Below, piece after piece: positions 45,439 to 54,079 of a DNA stretch of 64,000 nt (its first letter is position 1; each line of letters starts with the position of its first letter). The notes beneath the pieces are model-generated. The model was not told the origin of the DNA. It did not search any database and worked only from the letters and a program-made list of their open reading frames with translations. This stretch comes from Alphaproteobacteria bacterium (GTDB lineage: Bacteria; Pseudomonadota; Alphaproteobacteria; MPNO01; UBA2964), in assembly GCA_012103315.1 (NCBI GenBank), contig WLWZ01000007.1, positions 124,001 to 188,000 of the forward strand. Direction: 5' to 3'. The position numbers and the translations under genes are program-made.

Positions 45439-46035
45439 CTAAAAAAATCGTTCTGGAACTTCAATCACGTCACCCGGTAAAACAACGGTCTCGTGGTTTG
45501 CCTTTTGTTTCTGGCGCCCAGGGTCATTACCACGTGTTATAAATATATTGTTTTCACGCGCCCGATAAGTATATCCACCACCGAGGGCCACAGCATTAAT
45601 GACCGTCATACCGTTCACAAAGGGATAACTTCCAGGCTTTTTAACTTCACCGATTATGTAAAAAGGTCGATAATTTAGGACTTCGACGCTAACACGTGGC
45701 TTTTTCAAATAATCTGGTTTTAACTTTCCAATAATGGCGGTTTCAGCCTGGCGCAAAGACGCGCTGCCTACCCGAACGTTTCCGATGAGAGGCATTGAAA
45801 TGTTACCGGATCCATCGACAGTAAATTCACCCGACAAGTCTTTTTGGCCAAACACAACTACCTTGACCTGATCCCCGCTGCCAAGTTTATAGGCTGGCAC
45901 ATCGGCCGCATACGAACTGCCTCCTACCATTCCTCCAATAACTAAGAACGAAGCAATGAGGCACAGAACAGCCTTATTTGGGATGTAACGAGCCCAAGTT
46001 GAACAAGGAAATATACGGCGTATTTGCCGTGCCAT
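45439..46035 (-). CDS. Polysaccharide export protein (Wza/GumB-like, Poly_export and SLBB)
   Basis: A 198-residue protein with a signal (NKAVLCLIASFLVIGGMVGG, then SSYAADVPAYKLGSGDQVKV). The Poly_export domain begins YKLGSGDQVKVVVFGQKDL and an SLBB segment follows (PFYIIGEVKKPGSYPFVNGM). Wza proteins form the outer-membrane exit channel. This copy is short and has no obvious lipobox Cys after its signal; GumB-type exporters vary. Lies between the OMP gene (12-base gap) and the kinase. Confidence 0.9.
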   Translation of the reverse strand: MARQIRRIFPCSTWARYIPNKAVLCLIASFLVIGGMVGGSSYAADVPAYKLGSGDQVKVVVFGQKDLSGEFTVDGSGNISMPLIGNVRVGSASLRQAETAIIGKLKPDYLKKPRVSVEVLNYRPFYIIGEVKKPGSYPFVNGMTVINAVALGGGYTYRARENNIFITRGNDPGRQKQKANHETVVLPGDVIEVPERFF

Positions 46036-46047
46036 TTCTTGGCTAAC

Positions 46048-47304
46048 TTAAAACTGGGTTTCTAAACGAAGACTGGCCGTGTTTTTGTCGTAATCACTGC
46101 CAACAACTGTAGAGTCCCGCGTCGCATGCTCAAAGCTCAATGATAGATATAAATGACGGGACATTAAATACCGCGCGGATATTCCCGCAGTAATCAAATC
46201 ATCTTCTCGCGTAATACCCTCATAATCATTTAAGGTATAGTTAAATGACGCATTTAAAAGAATATTTCGTTTTAATTCATGATCGACCGAAAGGTTATAA
46301 CTGGTCGCGAAATACCCACCTGAATTCAATTGCGTGGTTTCTCGGACGGATCTGTTGATCGAGGTATTCGCGGTGGTCAGAGACGTCGCATTCCACGTTA
46401 GGGCACCACCAAACGTTGGACCCTCTATAGCCGCTAACGACACATCATCAACGCTCTGGCTTCGATACCCGGCAAATACATTCCCAAATAACTTTCCGCC
46501 AAAATCCAGCGTTGTCCCAGCAACTATTTCATAACCGTCAGAATTACGATTAAATCCGCTGTCATCAGTTCCATCGTCATAATCGACGGTATTGTACGAC
46601 ACGCGAGCAAAGGCCTCAAAATCCCGTACAAGCTCGTAACCGAGTCTTGCACTAACTTCATTGCGGGTACGATCCCGGTCGTCATTATTAATAATAGTGC
46701 CTGAAGATGTCAGCACATCATCATAAGCATAAATGCTTAATGTCGCATCCAGATCAATGACAGCTCTATTAAATCGTTGGGTTAACCCGATTCCTGGATT
46801 AAACAGCGTATAATCGGTCGGATCTATCCCATTTACATTATCAGGGGACCCTCGTTCTTCATGCAGAAACGAATAGCCTGCATTAAAACGCGCTGTTGTA
46901 TCGCGCTTGATATCAATGCGTCCATCGACCGAGGTGTTCAGATTAGTGTAATTCTCAGCCGAATTACTGGCGTAAGATCCAACCTCCGCTGAGACATCCA
47001 AATTGAGCTGATGATTGTTCCAATCTGACTGGAGCGACAATTCCGGCGTAATCTTCGTTATGAAATCATCTGAAGTATTCGTTTCTTCCGAAAAAATATT
47101 ATCGTCATAATCTTCGGAAATCGACAGTTTGGGAAACAGTTTAAAACTACCAAGCCGTACACCGATTGGGTCATAGCTATTTCGAGATCGGTCACCAACT
47201 TCGACACCGCGTTGCGGGTTTTGAGCGGTGGCGTTGGTAGCCAAACCTACACTAATAGCGGCAATGAGCGCACCTACGGCGGCGTTCGTTTTCAGATGTT
47301 TCAT
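46048..47304 (-). CDS. Outer-membrane beta-barrel protein of the polysaccharide export cluster
   Basis: A 418-residue protein with a signal peptide (GALIAAISVGLATNATAQ) and an alternating-hydrophobicity beta-barrel body. Segments such as LFPKLSISEDYDDNIFSEET, then RFNAGYSFLHEERGS and SARYLMSRHLYLSLSFEHAT have the 10-residue amphipathic rhythm of barrel strands, and the chain ends in Phe (LRLETQF), the BAM recognition signal. Similar barrels occur next to Wza/Wzz genes in alphaproteobacterial exopolysaccharide loci and may form or guide the exit pore. Starts after a 150-base gap with a promoter. Confidence 0.82.
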   Translation of the reverse strand: MKHLKTNAAVGALIAAISVGLATNATAQNPQRGVEVGDRSRNSYDPIGVRLGSFKLFPKLSISEDYDDNIFSEETNTSDDFITKITPELSLQSDWNNHQLNLDVSAEVGSYASNSAENYTNLNTSVDGRIDIKRDTTARFNAGYSFLHEERGSPDNVNGIDPTDYTLFNPGIGLTQRFNRAVIDLDATLSIYAYDDVLTSSGTIINNDDRDRTRNEVSARLGYELVRDFEAFARVSYNTVDYDDGTDDSGFNRNSDGYEIVAGTTLDFGGKLFGNVFAGYRSQSVDDVSLAAIEGPTFGGALTWNATSLTTANTSINRSVRETTQLNSGGYFATSYNLSVDHELKRNILLNASFNYTLNDYEGITREDDLITAGISARYLMSRHLYLSLSFEHATRDSTVVGSDYDKNTASLRLETQF

Positions 47305-47354
47305 TATGGTTAATACCGACTCGTACCAAGGATTCAGTGACTTATTGGAGCATA

Positions 47355-47381
47355 ACTATACCAGAATAACAGATTCGACAA
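47355..47381 (-). promoter_or_regulatory. Candidate promoter of the outer-membrane barrel gene
   Basis: On the minus strand, TTGTCG (47381-47376), a 15-base spacer and an extended -10 TGGTATAGT (TATAGT at 47360-47355), about 50 bases before the ATG at 47304. The spacer is short, so the extended TG carries the call. Confidence 0.35.
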
Positions 47382-47454
47382 GAGTTTCTTTGCCAGAACC
47401 GCAGCACTCACCACAAAATAAGTTCAGCAATTCAAGCTTAACCGGGTTCACTTT

Positions 47455-48102
47455 CTAGGCATCGTTAGGTGATGTTTGGTTCGGGTTTTCATTATCATTG
47501 TTATTGTTATTGTTATTGTTATTGTTATTGTTATTGTTATTGTTATTGTTATTGTTATTGTTATTGTTATTGTTATTGTTATTGTTATTGTTATTGTTAT
47601 TGTTATTATCGTTGTTGCCAGCACCAGGTTGGACAACCAGTGCTGTAACAGTGGGTTTTTGTGCGATAACGTCAGCAACAACAGTTGGGGCCTGAGCGAC
47701 ATAGCGGGGATTAGCGCTTATCGTGTTCACGACCGCCGCGGCTTGTTGAACTGTCACCACCTGCGTTACCTGTTGAGAAATCGTAATAACTTCCGCCGGT
47801 GGTCGGCTAGCAGCCACTGTCGTAACAATAGCTGGTGCCAAAGCTCCACGCAGAGCTGCGGCATATCGAGCAATTGCAGCTGCCTGGGCTGGCGTTCTAT
47901 CTACATTAAAGAGATTGCTAACCGCGGTAAGGAAATTTGCGTTCGACTGCCCTGGAAGATTCGCTGTCGTCAAGGCCAATAACGCATCCGCAGGTACATC
48001 AGTGGCATCCTGCGCATAAACGGATGTCGATGAAACTTGTCCGGCAACACTCAATAGCGCGACAAGTACGAAAGTTGTAGCAAGGCGATAAATCTTATTC
48101 AT
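47455..48102 (-). CDS. Secreted protein with a 37-residue poly-asparagine tract
   Basis: Start ATG 48102, chosen because GGAGGAG lies 8 bases upstream; 215 residues. A signal peptide (LATTFVLVALLSVAGQVSST, then VYAQDATD) leads to an Ala/Val-rich helical region (residues ~35-145: LTTANLPGQSNANFLTAVSN, AAAIARYAAALRGALAPAIV, VTQVVTVQQAAAVVN) with no recognised domain. It ends GAGNN-D-N(37)-D-NENPNQTSPNDA. The asparagines come from 18 copies of a hexamer. It is the first gene of the minus-strand export run (OMP, Wza, BY-kinase), so a role at the cell surface or in the polysaccharide matrix is likely but unproven. Confidence 0.8.
   Translation of the reverse strand: MNKIYRLATTFVLVALLSVAGQVSSTSVYAQDATDVPADALLALTTANLPGQSNANFLTAVSNLFNVDRTPAQAAAIARYAAALRGALAPAIVTTVAASRPPAEVITISQQVTQVVTVQQAAAVVNTISANPRYVAQAPTVVADVIAQKPTVTALVVQPGAGNNDNNNNNNNNNNNNNNNNNNNNNNNNNNNNNNNNNNNNNDNENPNQTSPNDA
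47500..47607. repeat. 18 perfect tandem copies of the hexamer GTTATT, encoding poly-asparagine
   Basis: 108 bases without any interruption. In the coding (minus) frame each unit reads AAT AAC, two asparagines, so loss or gain of one unit alters the protein by two Asn without a frameshift. Flanking codons on both sides are Asp (GAT), giving a clean edge. The absence of synonymous drift implies recent expansion or ongoing slippage. Confidence 0.97.
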
Positions 48103-48616
48103 ATCAAACTCTCCTCCCAAAGGGGATTTACAGAATAATACACTACCTCAAGCCTCCGACATCCAAAAGCCGTGTATCTGCAGCATTCTATATAAAGAAT
48201 ATCCATAAAATCAACAGGTTTTATAATTATTTAGCGGATAAATTCAGCCATCGAATATTAACTATAACCATTAAACATAGACTAAAATCTCTGCCGACAT
48301 CGAAAACAGGCGGTCATTTGTTCCATCACATAGCCTTTGTCTCTTATCCGTGACCGAATTTCGGGTTCGGTTGGAACCTTTGATTGCAACAGGATAAACA
48401 TTAGCTATTGATAATAACGAGTTATAGAATTATTCCGGCAAGCCTACGCAAATAAAATGCTCGCTGAGAGTCCTCCAGCCTCCCAAGACTCTACAACGCG
48501 CTAATTTTAATAGCCACGTCACGCTTCAACGTTCGTTTACAACTAAGTCCGATAATACTGGCCTTAAAAAGGGATTTTCCCTACAATCAAGCATCGTACG
48601 CGTTATCGAGTGGATC
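48103..48616. other. 514-base gene-free region between divergent poly-Asn and aminotransferase genes
   Basis: AT-rich, with no coding frame I can support on either strand. It must hold promoters for both directions. For the minus strand a candidate is listed separately (48185-48214). I see no convincing -35/-10 pair for the plus-strand aminotransferase. Confidence 0.6.
48185..48214 (-). promoter_or_regulatory. Candidate promoter of the poly-asparagine gene
   Basis: On the minus strand, -35 TTGATT (48214-48209), 18-base spacer, and -10 TAGAAT (48190-48185), about 85 bases before the ATG. Confidence 0.4.
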
Positions 48617-50044
48617 ATGTCGGACCTAATTTCCATAGAAGAATGCGAGAATTTTCCCATCGAAAAGATATGGGACCTGTATCGCCACTATGTCAGCGGC
48701 AGCCAAGTTGATTTAATCGCCTCATTTGGTTTTGGGCGTGACGTCTCCAATTACGCTGAAGGCTGCTACATTTATACAAAAAATGGAGACAAAGTCCTTG
48801 ATTTTACGGGCGGTATTGGCGTCTTAAACCACGGACACAACCATCCTCGTATTGTTGAAATACGGCGTAAATTTCAGGAACAACAGCGGATGGAAGTCCA
48901 TAAGAACTTCTTCTCGCCCTATGTCGCCGCGTTAAGCCACAATTTGGCGCAGCTATTGCCAGGCGATCTCGACGTTTCCTATTTCCCCAATTCAGGATCC
49001 GAAGCCGTCGAAGGCGCCGTCAAAATGGCGTATAAATATCACGGCGGGAAACGCCAGTATATTCTACACGCCGATATATCCTTTCACGGCAAACTTATGG
49101 GAGCCGCTAGTCTGACAGGCTCGCCGGAACTGCATTTCCATTTTCCTGGAATATCCGGTGCTCGAAAATTTGAATTTGGCAACATTGATTCGGTACGCGA
49201 CGTTGTCGCGGAACTCCGCCAAAGTACCGGTGGTTCAGATGTCTATGCGATTATTCTAGAGCCAATGAGTGCCAGTAGCCTCCGCGAATGCTCTGCTGAA
49301 TTCTTATTGTCGCTCAGAGAACTTTGCACCGCCGAGGACATCGTCCTTATCTTCGACGAGGTTTATACTGGCTGGGCAAAAACCGGCTCGCTTTTCTATT
49401 TCATGCGCCACGACGGCCTACTCCCAGACATTGTGACCTATGCAAAGTCGTTTGGTGGTGGAAAATCATCTATTTCAGGCTATACAGCGCGCACGCCAAT
49501 TTTCAAAAAAGCCTATGACAACCTGCATGATGCAACTCTGCACAGTACAACCTATTACGGTTTTGGCGAGGAATGCGCGACGGCGATTGAGGCGATCAAT
49601 GTTGTCGTCGAGGAAAATTTCGTCGAACGGGCCCAAAATATTCATGAAAAACTTCGAGATGGCTTACATTCTCTACAAAACAAATACCCGGATTTAATTG
49701 AAGAAGTGCGTGGTACCGGTGCCTTACATGGCCTCATTTTAAAACCCAACCGGGCTGGAGAAATTCTTGGGAACCTAACCAAAACGCTTCCCTCCAATTT
49801 CTTTAAAGATGATCAGCTCATGAATAAGATTGTGACGGCGGCCGTCATATATGAGCTCTATCAATCCCATAAAGTCATGACTTATTACGGTTCTAATCGC
49901 GAAATCCCTCTAATCGCCGCCCCGTCTCTGATAGCTGAAGATTCTGACGTTGATTGGTTTCTTGATGCACTCGACCAAAGTCTATCGCTCGGTTTCGTCA
50001 AACTGACCGGCAAATTTATAAAATCAAAGGTCTTGGGGCCCTAG
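48617..50044 (+). CDS. Class III PLP aminotransferase (EctB-like), first gene of the oxidase-formyltransferase operon
   Basis: A 475-residue fold-type I class III aminotransferase. Blocks: DFTGGIGVLNHGHNHPRIVE, YFPNSGSEAVEGAVKMAYKY, LEPMSASSLREC, LIFDEVYTGWAKTGSLF and the PLP-lysine in YAKSFGGGKSS. Within class III it resembles diaminobutyrate/ornithine-type enzymes (an omega-amine or aldehyde substrate), but the exact substrate is unknown. It heads an overlapped operon with a small protein, a GMC oxidase and a formyltransferase. The likely product is an amine from an aldehyde made by the GMC enzyme. Confidence 0.85.
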   Translation: MSDLISIEECENFPIEKIWDLYRHYVSGSQVDLIASFGFGRDVSNYAEGCYIYTKNGDKVLDFTGGIGVLNHGHNHPRIVEIRRKFQEQQRMEVHKNFFSPYVAALSHNLAQLLPGDLDVSYFPNSGSEAVEGAVKMAYKYHGGKRQYILHADISFHGKLMGAASLTGSPELHFHFPGISGARKFEFGNIDSVRDVVAELRQSTGGSDVYAIILEPMSASSLRECSAEFLLSLRELCTAEDIVLIFDEVYTGWAKTGSLFYFMRHDGLLPDIVTYAKSFGGGKSSISGYTARTPIFKKAYDNLHDATLHSTTYYGFGEECATAIEAINVVVEENFVERAQNIHEKLRDGLHSLQNKYPDLIEEVRGTGALHGLILKPNRAGEILGNLTKTLPSNFFKDDQLMNKIVTAAVIYELYQSHKVMTYYGSNREIPLIAAPSLIAEDSDVDWFLDALDQSLSLGFVKLTGKFIKSKVLGP

Positions 50045-50053
50045 TTTAGTTTC

Positions 50054-50419
50054 ATGCCAAAGGCAAATCCTCAAGATAAGGCTAAACCCGAATTTTTAGC
50101 TTCTTTGCTTGCAGCAATGTTTCAAGATATCCGTGTCGCAACACCAATACGAATTTTACAAAGTGCGACCTATATCAAAAATAGTCTGGACCAGGTTCCC
50201 CCGCCCTATCGTTACGGGCTGAAAATCTGCCCCCTGCTCGCCAACCTTGTGTCACTGGTTATGTTTGGTAGACCTATTCAAAGCCTAAAGGATTGCCACG
50301 TTCCCCGCTTAATTGCGACGCTCCAAAAAACACCAATACTGGAAGGATATTGCAAGCTGGTCCGGACGCTGGGTCTCATTTCCCTGTATGATACGACCGG
50401 AACTGGAAGGCCTTCGTGA
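50054..50419 (+). CDS. Small helical protein, probable partner of the GMC oxidoreductase
   Basis: A 121-residue protein, no signal: ANPQDKAKPEFLASLLAAMF, YIKNSLDQVPPPYRYGLKIC, PLLANLVSLVMFGRPIQSL and ILEGYCKLVRTLGLISLYD. This arrangement is that of the N-terminal helical region that precedes the FAD domain in fatty-alcohol-oxidase-like GMC proteins, here as a separate chain. Its stop overlaps the GTG of the GMC gene (GTGA). I infer that it is a companion subunit; no family name is certain. Confidence 0.55.
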   Translation: MPKANPQDKAKPEFLASLLAAMFQDIRVATPIRILQSATYIKNSLDQVPPPYRYGLKICPLLANLVSLVMFGRPIQSLKDCHVPRLIATLQKTPILEGYCKLVRTLGLISLYDTTGTGRPS

Positions 50420-51909
50420 CACTTTCACAGCCCGCATCGACTCTGACACCGAGTGTTATAGTTGAGTGTGAGTATCTGGTCATTGGCTCTGGCGCTGGAG
50501 GGTCCGTTGCCGCGCGCGAGCTTGCAAGAGCAGGACATGACGTTCTTGTTCTTGAAGAAGGACCACTTGCAAACACCGCCGAATTTGGAGAGACATCTCT
50601 TAGTAACCTCACACGCAAATTATACCGAAACGGGGGTATTCAACCTTTTTTGGGGAAGCCGACTATCGGATTCGGTGAAGGTAGCTGTGTTGGCGGCAGC
50701 ACGGTTGTTAATGGCGGTCTTATTTGGCGAACACCAGAACGATTTCTAGACCATTGGAAAACAAGAAAACAGATCCATGGCTACGGGACAGACGATCTAA
50801 CGCCACATTTTGAGAAAATCGAACAAGCCCTCGGTGTGCAGCATCACACATTCCCAGATACGACAAATTTAGACAGCCAGGCTCTCGAAAATGGATGTAA
50901 CGCGCTAGGTTGGAAGATTGTGCCTGTACCACGAGCCCTCAATGGCTGCGTGCAGGCTAATCAATGTGGTGCGGGCTGTCCGAGCGGTGGGAAACAAAGC
51001 ATGCTCGTAAGCTATCTACCTGATGCGGTCAGCCATGGTGCCCGAATATTCCACGGTGCACGTGTAACTCAGCTGCATCAATCACGCGGCAATATCACCC
51101 ATGTTTCGGCTCAGATAGATGACGACGGTGGAACGCGGCAACTTAAAATCACACCCCGCTTTGTCATCCTCGCCGCAGGTGCAATCCAAACACCATTTTT
51201 AATTAGAAAAAGTGGTATCAAATCAGTTGCTGGCAATCGGTTGGAGTTTCATATCAACCTTCGGTTCGCAGCCACCTTTCGGGAACCCATAAACGCGCAG
51301 CAAGGCACAATCTTTACGACCCAGGTTCAGGAATTCATCGACGACGATCTTTTAATAATGGCAACAAATTACCGGCCATCGTACGTCGCAGCGGCGTTAG
51401 CTCATTTTGACAACACAACTCTACAACGTTTTATGGATAACCAAGATCATGGCGGGCTTTTCGTTGCCCAGGTGAGACCTGACTGCACTGCCCAAATCTC
51501 AACAAGATTTGGCAAAAACCCCGTCGTCAAATATCAACTATCCAAACAAGATATCATTAAAATACGGGATGCGATGGAGAAAACTGCTGAGTTGCTTTTT
51601 GCCAGCGGCGCAACAGAGATATATCTACCCATTCAAAATTCAGCATCGATCGCAACATTGGACGGAGTACGTGACGTCGTCCGAAAATTAAGTCCCAAAG
51701 CTTTGCAAATGATATCCGTACATGCCATGGCATCTTGTGCAATGGGCATCGAAGAGAACTCCGCAGTAGACACCAACGGAAAGGTTTTAGGTGTCGATAA
51801 CTTGTTCGTCTGCGATGCCAGTGTGCTGCCTTCTAACATCGGTGAAAGCCCCCAAGGAACGATCATGGCCATCGCGCATGAGATTATAGATAGGCATCTC
51901 CAACAATGA
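50416..51909 (+). CDS. GMC family FAD oxidoreductase (alcohol oxidase/dehydrogenase-like)
   Basis: A 497-residue flavoenzyme starting with GTG that overlaps the previous stop. FAD motif GSGAGG (24-29) in YLVIGSGAGGSVAAREL, the GMC signature region GEGSCVGGSTVVNGGLIW, a Cys-rich stretch NQCGAGCPSGGKQSM typical of fatty-alcohol-oxidase-like members, and the C-terminal HAMASCAMGIEENSAVDTNG and GESPQGTIMAIAHE. It likely oxidises an alcohol to an aldehyde. It is followed by a formyltransferase with a 4-base overlap (ATGA). Confidence 0.87.
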   Translation: MTLSQPASTLTPSVIVECEYLVIGSGAGGSVAARELARAGHDVLVLEEGPLANTAEFGETSLSNLTRKLYRNGGIQPFLGKPTIGFGEGSCVGGSTVVNGGLIWRTPERFLDHWKTRKQIHGYGTDDLTPHFEKIEQALGVQHHTFPDTTNLDSQALENGCNALGWKIVPVPRALNGCVQANQCGAGCPSGGKQSMLVSYLPDAVSHGARIFHGARVTQLHQSRGNITHVSAQIDDDGGTRQLKITPRFVILAAGAIQTPFLIRKSGIKSVAGNRLEFHINLRFAATFREPINAQQGTIFTTQVQEFIDDDLLIMATNYRPSYVAAALAHFDNTTLQRFMDNQDHGGLFVAQVRPDCTAQISTRFGKNPVVKYQLSKQDIIKIRDAMEKTAELLFASGATEIYLPIQNSASIATLDGVRDVVRKLSPKALQMISVHAMASCAMGIEENSAVDTNGKVLGVDNLFVCDASVLPSNIGESPQGTIMAIAHEIIDRHLQQ

Positions 51910-52670
51910 GGGATGAGAAACCCAAACTGTTCTTACTACTCGCCGAAGATCCATTCTACACCCCGGCCTACGTAAGACACCTCCTTCAAACCTTTCCGGG
52001 TCAGATAACTGGCGCGGCTTTCGCTTCTGGGTTCTTGAGCTACAAGCGCATTTGGCGAACTTTGTTGATATACGGACTATGGGAATTCTTCAGGCACGGC
52101 GTAATCGTAACGGTCACGAATCTAACAGGAGGCCGAACCCATAACCTGCTCAAAGAACACAACGTTCCGATATACGAAATCCTGAGTTCCTCAGACCCCA
52201 ACCTTGCAACAATTTTAAAAAACCAGGCGCCTCAATTGATCGTCTCTAACAATTGGCCATATCGATTAAAACAGAATGTGCTCGAAATTCCGTCAATCGC
52301 TGCGATAAACTTACACCTTGGAAAACTTCCGGCCTACAGAGGCGTGTTTCCTATTTTCCACGCTTTATTACGCGGCGAAAAAGAGTTTGGAGTAACCGTC
52401 CACCATATGAATGAAAGCTTTGATGATGGACTAATTATCAATCAAGAAGCAATATCAATTGACGCTCATGACACCCTATTCTCACTTTACCCAAAAGCCT
52501 TCGATTGCGGGACCCGACTTATCGGAAATGCCATCGAAGAAATTTCAGCCGACAATACAACAACGGCACCTAACGGTCCTGAAGGAAAAAGTTATTTTTC
52601 TTATCCGACGATAGCTGAAATCGCTCGGTATAAACGGATAATGTTTCGACGATGGCTCAGGAGAATATGA
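51906..52670 (+). CDS. Formyltransferase family protein
   Basis: A 254-residue protein of the formyl-transferase family (N10-formyl-tetrahydrofolate dependent, like Fmt, PurN or ArnA). The N-terminal half is a Rossmann-like fold, and the catalytic core reads AAINLHLGKLPAYRGVFPIF (Asn and His), followed by EFGVTVHHMNESFDDGLII (Asp). All three catalytic types N-H-D are therefore present. Unlike Fmt there is no C-terminal OB domain. Acts on an amine; here the amine made by the aminotransferase is the natural guess. Last gene of this plus-strand operon, converging on an FAD oxidoreductase. Confidence 0.83.
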   Translation: MRDEKPKLFLLLAEDPFYTPAYVRHLLQTFPGQITGAAFASGFLSYKRIWRTLLIYGLWEFFRHGVIVTVTNLTGGRTHNLLKEHNVPIYEILSSSDPNLATILKNQAPQLIVSNNWPYRLKQNVLEIPSIAAINLHLGKLPAYRGVFPIFHALLRGEKEFGVTVHHMNESFDDGLIINQEAISIDAHDTLFSLYPKAFDCGTRLIGNAIEEISADNTTTAPNGPEGKSYFSYPTIAEIARYKRIMFRRWLRRI

Positions 52671-52702
52671 TTGTCTCTCCCATCGTTGTAAGAGCACGTA
52701 CG

Positions 52703-54031
52703 TTAGTTCAATAACGCTGCGATCTTCTGACCTGCTTTTCGGCCCTCACGTACAGCATAATTCGTCCCGCGGTCCTCGGGGTAAATTTGGGTCATATTGC
52801 TCAGATAGAGCCCCGGAATCGGCGCCTCAAATGGCAGAATTGTTTTCGAATATGACGTACCTACGATTGGCTGCGCGTATCGAGCCCGCCACACATGATA
52901 TTCTTGGATCCAGCTTTCGCTAAATTTTGGAAACATGCGCTGAATATGTGGCAAGCTGAATTCAAAAATTTCCTTCTTGTTCATAGCATAAAGGGGGTCA
53001 GTGACCGGTAGATATTTTGACAAATACACTAAATGCCGGCCGTCGTAACCTTCAATTGATTCAAAGTTTGTATGTTCAACGATTGCAACGAACGGAAAAC
53101 TCGGATCATTTACATTCAGCCAATACGTTTCCGACAAAGAACGATCAAGTTCCAGAACCAAACAGATGTTCGCCAAATATGTGGTTTCGCCAAGTTTCAT
53201 TACGAAATCAGGTCGGCAACTATCAGGTGATAAATCGCTCATCCCTAATATCTCGGCAAGAATTGGCGGAGCCGTCGTCGCGAGAACTGCATCGCTTTCA
53301 TACATCTCATCAGGCGTTTGAACACCTGTAATTTTAGTCCCGTCAGATAGTAGTTGCTGTACAGATGTCGACGTCATCAAAGTCACGTCCAATTTACGCA
53401 ACCTATCCACCAACTCATCACAGAACGAGCCAAATCCGCCACGATAATATCCCAGCATTTCGGCACCGTCTTTACTTCGGCTGCCGCCGCGAAGTTTTAT
53501 CTTATTCCATATCCAAACTGCCGATACTTGCTCCCAGTATTCACCAAATTTTCCTCGTAACAATGGCTCCCACACCACCTGAAACGTGTGTTCGCCGCAA
53601 AGCTCCCTCAGCCAATCACCCGCTGTTTTGTCCTCTAAAGACCTCCAATCTGTAAAACGTCTCATCTTCAAAGATGTCAGGCCGAGGCGGAGCCTATTCA
53701 CCAAGGAAATTGGCTTGAAGCGAATTAGGTCCAGGGGCGTGCTAAGTTTATAAAAATTATTGGCAAAATACATGCCAGTTCTTGAAGGCCTCCACACAAT
53801 GTTATCGGCCAACCCCAATTCATCGATAAACCCTGTGATGTGAACATCATTGGTGAACCAATGATGATAAAACTTTTCCAACTGTGTTCCACCTACACCG
53901 AAGCTGCCGGCCAACCCTCCCAAATAATCCTCTTGTTCTAGGATCGTCACCCGTATACCCGCACGCGCCATTTCGTAGGCGGCAGACAAGCCGGTGTAAC
54001 CACCGCCGATAATCGTCACATGCGTAGCCAC
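52703..54031 (-). CDS. FAD-dependent oxidoreductase (protoporphyrinogen oxidase/amine oxidase-like)
   Basis: A 442-residue FAD protein: the dinucleotide-binding VTIIGGGYTGLSAAYEMARA (GxGxxG) with the C-terminal FAD segment PFEAPIPGLYLSNMTQIYPE, and the conserved EDRGTNYAVREGRKAG. The family includes UDP-galactopyranose mutase-like and amine-oxidase-like enzymes that occur in polysaccharide clusters. Substrate unknown. It lies downstream of the GT2 gene (48-base gap) in the minus-strand operon. Confidence 0.8.
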   Translation of the reverse strand: MATHVTIIGGGYTGLSAAYEMARAGIRVTILEQEDYLGGLAGSFGVGGTQLEKFYHHWFTNDVHITGFIDELGLADNIVWRPSRTGMYFANNFYKLSTPLDLIRFKPISLVNRLRLGLTSLKMRRFTDWRSLEDKTAGDWLRELCGEHTFQVVWEPLLRGKFGEYWEQVSAVWIWNKIKLRGGSRSKDGAEMLGYYRGGFGSFCDELVDRLRKLDVTLMTSTSVQQLLSDGTKITGVQTPDEMYESDAVLATTAPPILAEILGMSDLSPDSCRPDFVMKLGETTYLANICLVLELDRSLSETYWLNVNDPSFPFVAIVEHTNFESIEGYDGRHLVYLSKYLPVTDPLYAMNKKEIFEFSLPHIQRMFPKFSESWIQEYHVWRARYAQPIVGTSYSKTILPFEAPIPGLYLSNMTQIYPEDRGTNYAVREGRKAGQKIAALLN

Positions 54032-54079
54032 TACTTATTCCTCAGGAAAACCGACGTTTAGGTGAATTCTATTTCTCGT

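Noticed and set aside
47476..47982. Long plus-strand frames reading poly-Leu or poly-(Val-Ile) through the GTTATT repeat
   Set aside because: They exist only because a hexamer without stops is open in several frames; the minus-strand frame has a signal peptide, a ribosome-binding site and a normal coding body.
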